From: Actinomadura sp. NAK00032
GTDB lineage: Bacteria; Actinomycetota; Actinomycetes; Streptosporangiales; Streptosporangiaceae
Assembly: GCF_013364275.1 (NCBI RefSeq)
Contig: NZ_CP054932.1
Location: 6,634,001-6,698,000 of the forward strand
Length of the DNA stretch: 64,000 nt
Direction of reading: 5' to 3'
Shown: piece by piece, positions 8,782-15,791 of the stretch
Numbering within the stretch: the stretch's first letter is position 1
How the letters are laid out: every line of letters starts with the position of its first letter
The notes under the pieces: model-generated
Database searches by the model: none
What the model saw: the letters and a program-made list of their open reading frames with translations, nothing else
What the model was told of the DNA's origin: nothing
Translations under genes and position numbers: made by a program

Positions 8782-9521
8782 AGGCCCGACTCGGGCGTGC
8801 GGATCAGGATGCGGCGGCACTCCTCGCAGCGGACGACCTCGTCCTCCGCCGCGGCCCTGATGTTGTTCAGATCGACGGTGTTCAGCGCCAGGTGGCAGCC
8901 CTGGCACGCGCCGCGGAACAGCTTGGCCGCGCCCACGCCGCCGAACTGGCCGCGCAGCTTCTCGTAGAGGCCGAGCAGGTCGTCCGGGACGTCCTTGGCG
9001 ACGGCGGTACGCGCGGTGCTGGTGGTCCCCGACTCCTCGTCGATCTCCCGCTGCGCGCCGTCGCGGCGCTCGGTGAGCCCGGCCAGCTCCTCCTGCGCGG
9101 CGGACTGGTCGGCGCGCAGCGCTGCGACGCGCCCCTCGGCCTCCTCCGTCCGCTCCATGATCTCCAGCACGACCTCCTCCAGGTCGGACTGGCGGCGCTG
9201 CAGCGACTCGATCTCCGCCTGCAGGCTGCTGAGGTCCTTCGCGGACGTCACCTGGCCGGAGTCGAGCCGCTTCTGGTCGCGGTCGGCGCGGGTGCGGACC
9301 TGGTCGACGTCCTGCTCGGCCTTCCGCTGCTCGCGCTGCAGGTCGCCGACCTCGGTCTCGGCCGCGACGATCGCGTCGCGCAGCTCGGTGAGTCGCCCCT
9401 CCAGCCGCTCGATGTCCGCCAGCTCGGGCAGCGTCCGGCGGCGGTGCGCCAGCCGGTCCAGCGAGCTGTCGAGCTCCTGCAGGTCGAGCAGTCGAAGCTG
9501 GGCTTGCGGTGCGGCTTTCAC
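8778..9521 (-). CDS. Coiled-coil C4-type zinc-ribbon protein
   Basis: 247-residue cytoplasmic protein. Residues 5-180 are a nearly continuous antiparallel coiled coil rich in Glu, Arg, Leu and Gln. The C-terminal 65 residues hold a zinc ribbon with paired CQGC and CEEC motifs. The GTG start has AAGGAG upstream and overlaps the Nif3-like stop by 4 nt; its own stop overlaps the RNase H gene. The family is conserved beside Nif3 and RNase H genes in actinobacteria. Helicobacter HP0958 is a distant relative implicated in RNA binding. Function is not established; a nucleic-acid-binding role is inferred from the ribbon and neighbours. Confidence 0.88.
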   Translation of the reverse strand: MKAAPQAQLRLLDLQELDSSLDRLAHRRRTLPELADIERLEGRLTELRDAIVAAETEVGDLQREQRKAEQDVDQVRTRADRDQKRLDSGQVTSAKDLSSLQAEIESLQRRQSDLEEVVLEIMERTEEAEGRVAALRADQSAAQEELAGLTERRDGAQREIDEESGTTSTARTAVAKDVPDDLLGLYEKLRGQFGGVGAAKLFRGACQGCHLALNTVDLNNIRAAAEDEVVRCEECRRILIRTPESGL

Positions 9522-10339
9522 AGTGCTCCTTCTTCGTGAAGGCGCCACGCGTCGGTGACGAGCGTGGACACCCTGGTCTCCAACTTGCCCGCTTCGGGGG
9601 TGGCCGCGGCGAGCCGGCGTTCGGCGTCGGCCAGCCACGGCCATTCGGTCGCCCAGTGCGCGGCGTCCACCAGGGCGGGGCCGCCGTGCTCGGCGAACTC
9701 CGACGCGGGGTGGTGCCGCAGGTCGGCGGTGAGGTAGGCGTCGACACCAGCGGCGCGCGCGGTGCCGAGGAGGGAGTCGCCGGAGCCGCCGCAGACGGCG
9801 ACGGTGCGCACGACCGCGTCCGGGTCGCCCGCCGCGCGGACGCCCCAGGCGGTGGACGGCAGGCCGACGGCGGCCCGCCGGGTGAACTCCCGCAGCGTGA
9901 GGGGCTCGGCCAGCTCCCCGATCCGGCCGAGGCCGCGGCGCGGGTCGTCGTCGGCGGGGACCATCGGGCGCAGCGCGCCGGTCAGGCCGACGGCCCGCGC
10001 CAGCGCGTCCGAGACGCCGGGATCGGCCCGGTCGGCGTTGGTGTGCGCGGTGTGCAGCGCCAGCCCGCTGGTGATCATCCGGTGGATCAGCCGGCCCTTG
10101 GGGGTGGTGGCGGCGACCGAGTGCACGCCGCGCAGCAGCAGCGGATGGTGCGTGACCACCAGGTCGGCGTCCCACTCCAGCGCCTCGTCGATCACGGCGG
10201 CGACGGGGTCGACGGCGAACAGGACCCGGCCGACCTCCTGATCGGGGTCTCCGCAGACCAGCCCGACGGCGTCCCAGGACTCCGCCCACGCGGGCGGGTA
10301 AAGCTCCTCCAGAACCGTGATGACATGGGATAGGCGCAC
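9518..10339 (-). CDS. Nif3-like dinuclear metal centre protein
   Basis: 273 residues, Nif3/YqfO family (hexameric, two-metal proteins; some are annotated GTP cyclohydrolase I type 2). Landmarks: WDAVGLVCGD near the N-terminus, VVTHHPLLLRG with the metal-binding His pair, HTAHTNAD, and the C-terminal DLRHHPASEFAE plus VDAAHWATEWPW. I chose the GTG giving VRLSHVITVLEELYP because family members begin there; an upstream GTG/ATG extension is poorly conserved in character. First gene of a three-gene operon with GTGA overlaps at both junctions. The precise reaction is unknown for this family. Confidence 0.93.
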   Translation of the reverse strand: MRLSHVITVLEELYPPAWAESWDAVGLVCGDPDQEVGRVLFAVDPVAAVIDEALEWDADLVVTHHPLLLRGVHSVAATTPKGRLIHRMITSGLALHTAHTNADRADPGVSDALARAVGLTGALRPMVPADDDPRRGLGRIGELAEPLTLREFTRRAAVGLPSTAWGVRAAGDPDAVVRTVAVCGGSGDSLLGTARAAGVDAYLTADLRHHPASEFAEHGGPALVDAAHWATEWPWLADAERRLAAATPEAGKLETRVSTLVTDAWRLHEEGAL

Positions 10340-10452
10340 GTCCCGCAGGCTACCGCGCCGAGCCGCTCCCAACGAGCCACCGAGCGTCACCGCGGGGTGG
10401 CGCGGTCTGTAACGATATGGACGGGACAGTGCACGATGGAAGGGAGAACGCC

Positions 10453-10968
10453 ATGTCGGCTGCCGGCGCCGCGGAACCGGAGCCCACTGCCGAACGCCCG
10501 TACATGCCCGGCTACGGCATCCAGGGGCCGGACGAGGGAAGCGGTCTGCTGCCGTGGTCGTGGGCCGTGGAGCGGCTGCGCGCCGCGCGCAACTTCTGGG
10601 TGTGCACGGTCCGGCCGGACGGACGCCCGCACGCCATGCCCGTATGGGGTGCCTGGTCGGGTGATGCCCTGCTGTTCAGCAGCGCCGTCCCGTCCCGCAA
10701 GATGGTGAACCTGCGGGCGAACCCGCAGGTCGTGGTGACCACCGAGGAGGCCGAGAACCCCGTCGTCATCGAGGGGCGGGCCGAGATCCTCACCGAGCAG
10801 AAGGACCTCCAGCGGTTCATCGACCTGGTCAACTCCAAGTACGCGACCCGCTATCGTGTCGATTTCCTGGACCCCGAGGTGAACGCCACCGTCGCGGTGC
10901 GCCCACAATCGGTGTTCGGGCTCCGCCAGGGAGATTTCACCGGGTCTCCCACCCGGTGGTCGTTCTGA
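10453..10968 (+). CDS. PPOX-class (pyridoxamine 5'-phosphate oxidase-like) flavin/F420 protein
   Basis: 171-residue single-domain split-barrel protein. The barrel begins near residue 35 (WAVERLRAARNFWVCTVRPDGRPHAMPVWGAW), with a conserved SRKMVNLRANPQVVV strand-helix and the late EVNATVAVRPQSVFGL. Such proteins bind FMN or, often in actinomycetes, F420, and carry out small redox reactions; the cofactor cannot be decided here. ATG start with GGAAGGGAG upstream. It is divergent from the Nif3 operon. Confidence 0.85.
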   Translation: MSAAGAAEPEPTAERPYMPGYGIQGPDEGSGLLPWSWAVERLRAARNFWVCTVRPDGRPHAMPVWGAWSGDALLFSSAVPSRKMVNLRANPQVVVTTEEAENPVVIEGRAEILTEQKDLQRFIDLVNSKYATRYRVDFLDPEVNATVAVRPQSVFGLRQGDFTGSPTRWSF

Positions 10969-11019
10969 ACCTGAACGTCCGCTGGGATCAATCTGGAGAC
11001 TCATCGCGTTGGAGACTGT

Positions 11020-11364
11020 GTGAAGTCACCCTTTCGGCGCCGCAAGCGCGTCAAGGGCCGTCCGATGGGCAACCGCCCGGAGGCGGCCGAACCGGAGACC
11101 GTGGAGTGGCCCCGCGAGGGGACGGGCAAGTCGTCCCTGATGGGGGCCATCCGCGGCGACGGCGAGACCGGCGCGAGCTCCGGCGGCGGCCTGTTCGAGG
11201 ACCTCGCGTCCGCGTTCGAGGGCTCCAAGAAGGTCAAGGTCGAGGAGCAGCAGCGGCAGAAGGTGCTGCGTCAGGACGACCACGAGCAGGCCGGGGACGG
11301 CAGCACGCGCGACGACCTGGACTCGGGCAAGATCCGGATCCGGCGCACCCCGCCGCACGAATAG
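11020..11364 (+). CDS. Small basic/acidic conserved hypothetical protein
   Basis: 114 residues with a GTG start. Highly basic N-terminus (KSPFRRRKRVKGRP), a Gly-rich middle and an acidic-basic C-terminal half (EGSKKVKVEEQQRQKV). No signal, membrane segment or known domain is seen; it is probably largely disordered. It lies 51 bp after the PPOX gene and just before a LexA-box gene. I do not recognise the family. Confidence 0.55.
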   Translation: MKSPFRRRKRVKGRPMGNRPEAAEPETVEWPREGTGKSSLMGAIRGDGETGASSGGGLFEDLASAFEGSKKVKVEEQQRQKVLRQDDHEQAGDGSTRDDLDSGKIRIRRTPPHE

Positions 11365-11377
11365 TGCCCGAATCCTC

Positions 11378-11393
11378 TCGAACATAGGTTCGA
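11378..11393. promoter_or_regulatory. LexA (SOS) box
   Basis: The 16-bp palindrome TCGAAC-ATAG-GTTCGA is a perfect match to the actinobacterial/Gram-positive SOS consensus TCGAAC-N4-GTTCGA. It sits 20 bp upstream of the GTG of the following small gene, in the right place to block its promoter. A match this exact is unlikely by chance in so GC-rich DNA. Confidence 0.85.
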
Positions 11394-11413
11394 ATACACG
11401 TTATCCTGCCCTC

Positions 11414-11812
11414 GTGAGCACCTACGTCCCGCCCGGCTGGCCCTCGCAGGTGCATCCACCGGGCACCGACCGCTTCGAGGACACCGCCCTCGGCTGGCTG
11501 CTCGAGCTCGTCCCGCCCGAGTACCGCCGCTACGGCGTCCTGCGCCGCTACCCGATCACCCTCGCCCGGATGGCCCGCCAGCACGTGGCCGCGTCCGTCG
11601 AGGCGGCCCGCGAGGGCTTCCGCACCGCCCGCGTCGACCTCGGCGACCTCGTCCCGCCGCACGGCGTCGAGTCCGTCCTGGAGGCCTACCGCCGCGAGGG
11701 CGCCCGCCTCGTCGCCGTCCTGCGCGCCGTGGAACTCGTCGAGACGGCCCTGCGCGGCCTCGCCGACCCCGACGACCCGGCCCACCGCCGCCCCTTCACC
11801 CCCAAGCTGTGA
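11414..11812 (+). CDS. SOS-box-controlled small protein of unknown function
   Basis: 132 residues, GTG start (VSTYVPPGWPSQVHPPG). It begins with a Pro-rich segment followed by predicted helices containing PPEYRRYGVLRRYP, a patterned amphipathic stretch (ARMARQHVAASVEAAREGF) and a second Arg/Glu-rich helix. It has no signal peptide, membrane segment or zinc motif. The character (helical, Arg-rich, cytosolic) would suit a nucleic-acid- or protein-binding factor, but no function is known to me. The upstream LexA palindrome makes DNA-damage induction likely. Confidence 0.75.
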   Translation: MSTYVPPGWPSQVHPPGTDRFEDTALGWLLELVPPEYRRYGVLRRYPITLARMARQHVAASVEAAREGFRTARVDLGDLVPPHGVESVLEAYRREGARLVAVLRAVELVETALRGLADPDDPAHRRPFTPKL

Positions 11813-11883
11813 CGATCCCGTTGACTCCCTGTCGCGGGGTGCGCAAGCCTTTGCTCTGTTCCTGACGGGGAGGCGGGTTTCCG

Positions 11884-13443
11884 GTGAGCACACCACCTGG
11901 GTGGTACCCAGATCCAGAGTGGATGGGCCGCGAACGCTACTGGGACGGACAAACCTGGACCCCCCAGTCACGCCCCTACAAACCCCGCACCCGCCACCGC
12001 CAGGCACCCCCCACCCCCGAACCCCACACGCCTCCCACGCCCACCGCCGCTGAGGCACCTGACCCGCCACAACCCACCGCAGCCGCACCACCGTCCACAC
12101 CCGCATCGAGGCCACCGGAACCCCGCACGCCGCAACAGGCCACGCCCCCTGCACGCCCCCTGGCACCCGCACAGCCTCCCGCGTCCCGGGACGCTGGGCC
12201 GACCTCAACAAGCACCAACCCGCCGCTGGACGGCACTTCAACAGCGCCGCAGCGCTCCCCCACACCGAAACCACCCGCCCCACCGCAACGGGGTGCACAG
12301 CCCCCGGCGGAAGCACCTCCCACCGCTCACACGCACCACAGTGGGCCGCCTTCCACCGCCGGACCCGTTGGCGCACCGCCGCCTTACCAGGACGAGCAAG
12401 CTGCGGCGGGGGCGCAGTCTGCCGGGCGCGGGTATCAGTACAGCGGGCCGCCGCCGGTTATTGCGGGGCCGCCTGGCGCGCTTTACCGGGGTGAGCAGGC
12501 GCCGGCGGGAGCGGCTGTGCCGGCACCTGCCCGTGAGGGGCGGGGGGTGTCGGATGGGGTGGTCGGTACTGAGGGCACCGGGGTGGCGGGTGCCGGGCGG
12601 GGATGGCACGTTCCCGAGACGGGGCGTTATCTGCCGCCTGGACGGGAGTCGGCCGGGCGGGGCGGGGTCCCGGTTGCGGCGGTCGTGGCGGCTGAGGGTG
12701 TTCTCGTCGCGGGGGTCGCGTTCGGGGTGCAGTCGGTGTGGCCGGTCTGGGGGGTGGTCGTGGTCGTCGCCGTGTGGGGGCTGGTGCTGCTGGCGCCGCT
12801 CGGGGCGGGACGCGTGTACGGGTACCGGGAGCCGCGCCGGGACGAGCGGGTGGAGCAGGCGTGGCGGGACGTCCAGCGGCGGGCCGGGGTGGGCGGGTAC
12901 CGGGTGGTGGTCGTCGAGTCGGACGAGCTGAACGCCTGCGTGCCGTTCGGCCGGACGGTGGCGGTGACGTCGGCGTCGGCGCGTTCGCTGCCGCCGGGGC
13001 GGCTGGAGGCCGTCCTCGCGCATGAGCTGGGGCATCTGATGGGGTGGCGGGCGGTTCCGGCGTTCGTGCACGCGCAGGTCACGATGCCGAGCCGGGCGCT
13101 GCTGTGGATGCTGCGCAAGGTGTGGGCGCCGGTCGCGCCCATGTGGAAGCGGGCCGTGAAGTGGCATCGGCCGATCGGTTTCGTGCCGGTGCTCGTGCTG
13201 GGGGTGCTGGCCACCGCGGTCACGGTGGTGGTGGCCCTGCCGGCAGGCGTCGCTCATGCGGCGGCGTTGGGCGCGCGGGTCCTGGACGCGCGCGGGGAGG
13301 CACGGGCGGACGCGGCGGCGGTGCGGCTCGGGTTCGGTACCGAGCTGGTCGCGGTGGTGGAGGAGCGCATCGAGAAGGCCGCGGATGCGTTGCCGCTCCC
13401 CCTCGTCCGGCGGGCGCAGGGGTTGCGGCGGCGGCTCGGGTGA
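11884..13443 (+). CDS. DUF2510 - proline-rich linker - M48 family metallopeptidase
   Basis: 519 residues. Residues 3-35 are a DUF2510 module (PPGWYPDPEWMGRERYWDG). Residues 36-245 are a low-complexity Pro/Thr/Ala-rich linker. A hydrophobic hairpin spans about 258-305. Residues 310-515 are an HtpX/M48-type peptidase with HELGH (zinc ligands and catalytic Glu near 380), another hydrophobic segment (VPVLVLGVLATAVTVVVALP) and the third ligand in EARADAAAVR. It is probably an integral membrane protease with a cytoplasmic DUF2510 head. It converges with the VirD4-like gene with no gap. Base use shifts from C-rich in the linker to G-rich in the peptidase. Confidence 0.85.
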   Translation: MSTPPGWYPDPEWMGRERYWDGQTWTPQSRPYKPRTRHRQAPPTPEPHTPPTPTAAEAPDPPQPTAAAPPSTPASRPPEPRTPQQATPPARPLAPAQPPASRDAGPTSTSTNPPLDGTSTAPQRSPTPKPPAPPQRGAQPPAEAPPTAHTHHSGPPSTAGPVGAPPPYQDEQAAAGAQSAGRGYQYSGPPPVIAGPPGALYRGEQAPAGAAVPAPAREGRGVSDGVVGTEGTGVAGAGRGWHVPETGRYLPPGRESAGRGGVPVAAVVAAEGVLVAGVAFGVQSVWPVWGVVVVVAVWGLVLLAPLGAGRVYGYREPRRDERVEQAWRDVQRRAGVGGYRVVVVESDELNACVPFGRTVAVTSASARSLPPGRLEAVLAHELGHLMGWRAVPAFVHAQVTMPSRALLWMLRKVWAPVAPMWKRAVKWHRPIGFVPVLVLGVLATAVTVVVALPAGVAHAAALGARVLDARGEARADAAAVRLGFGTELVAVVEERIEKAADALPLPLVRRAQGLRRRLG

Positions 13444-15588
13444 TCAGGCCCGGCCGCCGAAGAGGGGTGGCGGTCCCTGGTCGCGGCCCGGCGGCGCGCC
13501 GGGGTTGCGCGGGGGCCCCGAGCGCGGGGGCGGGCCGGGGTCTGGTGGTAGGGGTGCGCGTGGGGGTGGGGGTGTCGGGGGTGTCGCCCATTGCGGGGGC
13601 GGGGCGGCCCACTGCGGGGGCTGCCTTGTCAGGGCGGTGGGGGCGGGGATGGCGCGCGGGGCGGGCGGGTCCGGGAGGGGGCCGGTGGTGACGCGGTCCA
13701 GCGTGATGATCGCCGGGTCGCACTCGACGGGGGTGACCGTGCGTCCGCCGCCGGGCGCCGATTGGACGAGCAGCAGCGCGTGGTCCGGGAGGTGCTGGAG
13801 GGTGACGGGCTCGACGACGTACTCGTAGACGCGCTGGCTGGTGTCCGCGTCGCTCCAGTTGGTGCCCTCGGCATAGGACGAGGCGGCCGACCAGTTGCGC
13901 GTGGTGGCGACGGCGGTGCCCTCGGTGTCGCTGCGGCTGGTGGCGCCGCCCCGGTTCCGGCCGCGCTGGCTGGAGGTGGAGCGGTCGGGGAACAGCCCGA
14001 ACATCTCGCCGCCCGAGTGGGTGACGCCGGCGGAGCTGGACGTCCCCCAGTTGCGGGACGAGCCGGTCGTGCTGCTGGTGCTGCGGGTCTCCGAGTCGCC
14101 CTCGCCGCGGGTGTCGGTGGAGGTGTGCGACTCGTTCCCGCCGACGTTCTTCGTGATCTGCGACAGGACGAACCTGTGGTCGCGGCCGATGAAGTCGGCG
14201 GCGCGCGCGGCGTCCTCGTGGTTGCCGAGGCGCATGAACGCGACGGCGCCGCCGCCGATCAGCTCGGCGGACGTCTCGCGCAGCCGCCGGAACAGCAGGG
14301 TCAGCGGGACGCCGCGCCGCTCGCAGGCGTCCGAGAGCCGCTCCACATGGCGGCGGGCCAGCTCGTCCGCGCCGGCGACCACGAGGGCGGGCGTCGCCTC
14401 CCAGGACGCGGTGATCCGGTGCGTGACCCACTGGACGATCAGGTCGGTGAGCAGCTCGGACCGGACGTTGCGGGCCTGGCTGTCGAGCGCGATGCAGGTC
14501 AGGTAGCCCGGGCCCGCGGTGGACGGCTCCGTGCCGAGGTCCTCCAGGGGGTGGACGTACGACTCGATCCGCGACAGGTTCGCGTGGGCCTGGCGGCGGT
14601 ACTCCACGGTGAACAGCTCGGTGCCGATGCGCCGCCGCTCGTCGCGGGTCAGGGCGTCACCGTCGTCGGGCTCGCCCATCAGGACGCGGAGGGCCGCGGC
14701 GATCCGGGCGAGGGTGATGTCGCCGCCGAGGGCGCCGCACACCTTGGTGAGGATGCGGTCGTCCATGCTGCGTTCGGCGCGGGCGGCGTCGGGACCGCCG
14801 CCGTGCATGGACTCCACGATCGCGTCGACGAGTTCCTGCGGCGACATGTCGCCGAGCAGGGTGGAGGAGGCTTGGCGGCTGGGCAGCAGCTGCTCGTCCA
14901 CCCCCATCCAGGCGGCCCGGGACAGTTCGGCCAGTTCGCGGCTGACGACCTCCCGGGACAGGTCGAGCACCAGCAGCGGCTGGACGGCGAGGGTGGACGT
15001 CCCATAGGTGGTGAGCAGCGCCTCCCACGCCCACAGCGTCCCGCCGAAGACGTCCAGGCGGCGGCCGGGGCGCGGGGCGGCGCCCCACTCGGGCAGTTCG
15101 TCGAGCCGCGCGCGCTCTGCGGCTTCGTGGGCCTGCTTACGCGCCTGCCAGTGCCGCGCCTGCTCGTGGTAGCCGCCGGTGATCTGCTTCTGCGCCAGTT
15201 CGTAGGCCTTGCGCGCGCCGTCCCGTTGTTGGACGGCCCACCGCGTCAGCACCACGCCGGGGGTCACCGCGATGACGGCGAGCAGTAGCAGGGCAACAGT
15301 GAAGCTCGTGGACAGACCGGCGGCGATGGCGGCGAACAGCACCAGAACGCCCGCTATGGCGGCGCTGACCGGGAGCGTCCGGCTCACCCGGTGCCGGGCG
15401 GCGGCCTCGGTCTGGGCGACGCGGCGGGCCAGGTAGTCCGGCAGCGCCTGCTGCCGCGGCGGCGCGTCCGGGAACGGGGTGAGGAACCACCAGCGGTCCC
15501 GGAACACCCATCCGATGCGGGGGTCGGGGGTGAACAGCCGCTCGCGGCGCGACAGCGGCCCCCCGTGATCGACCGGTTCACCCCTCAC
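13444..15588 (-). CDS. Membrane protein resembling the C-terminal half of TraD/VirD4-type proteins, no P-loop
   Basis: About 714 residues from the GTG at 15588; an in-frame GTG at 15630 is a second option and no strong ribosome site decides. Two TM segments lie near residues 78-120, then a basic coiled coil. The soluble part (about 190-520) ends with VVAGADELARRHVERLSDAC and VAFMRLGNHEDAARAADFIG, the layout of TraG/VirD4 recognition regions, but I find no Walker A. A Ser/Thr/Gly-rich insert follows (about 520-610), then a short folded strand and a Pro-rich tail. It is divergent from the HerA-like ATPase, which would supply the missing ATPase. Partnership is inference. Confidence 0.7.
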   Translation of the reverse strand: MRGEPVDHGGPLSRRERLFTPDPRIGWVFRDRWWFLTPFPDAPPRQQALPDYLARRVAQTEAAARHRVSRTLPVSAAIAGVLVLFAAIAAGLSTSFTVALLLLAVIAVTPGVVLTRWAVQQRDGARKAYELAQKQITGGYHEQARHWQARKQAHEAAERARLDELPEWGAAPRPGRRLDVFGGTLWAWEALLTTYGTSTLAVQPLLVLDLSREVVSRELAELSRAAWMGVDEQLLPSRQASSTLLGDMSPQELVDAIVESMHGGGPDAARAERSMDDRILTKVCGALGGDITLARIAAALRVLMGEPDDGDALTRDERRRIGTELFTVEYRRQAHANLSRIESYVHPLEDLGTEPSTAGPGYLTCIALDSQARNVRSELLTDLIVQWVTHRITASWEATPALVVAGADELARRHVERLSDACERRGVPLTLLFRRLRETSAELIGGGAVAFMRLGNHEDAARAADFIGRDHRFVLSQITKNVGGNESHTSTDTRGEGDSETRSTSSTTGSSRNWGTSSSAGVTHSGGEMFGLFPDRSTSSQRGRNRGGATSRSDTEGTAVATTRNWSAASSYAEGTNWSDADTSQRVYEYVVEPVTLQHLPDHALLLVQSAPGGGRTVTPVECDPAIITLDRVTTGPLPDPPAPRAIPAPTALTRQPPQWAAPPPQWATPPTPPPPRAPLPPDPGPPPRSGPPRNPGAPPGRDQGPPPLFGGRA

Positions 15589-15715
15589 GACGCCGAACCC
15601 CCGCTCTGCTCTCGGGTGCCGGGCCGCCACGCCTCCGGACCGCGGCGAGCGCGGTGGGCACGGTGGGCCCGGGGAGCAGGGCGAGCACGGCGATGCGCGA
15701 ACAACCCAAGCAGAT

Positions 15716-15732
15716 TGACACGGAACTTGTCA
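15716..15732. promoter_or_regulatory. Inverted repeat in the divergent promoter region
   Basis: TGACA-N7-TGTCA dyad (15716-15720 and 15728-15732) in the 203-bp spacer between the VirD4-like gene and the HerA-like gene. It contains a TTGACA hexamer (15715-15720) that could be a -35 element. It may be an operator for both genes; no local regulator is encoded. Confidence 0.35.
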
Positions 15733-15791
15733 GGCCCTCCGGAGCAAATCGGCCTTCACAACGACACTCTTGCTCAATAGCCTGACTGCCC

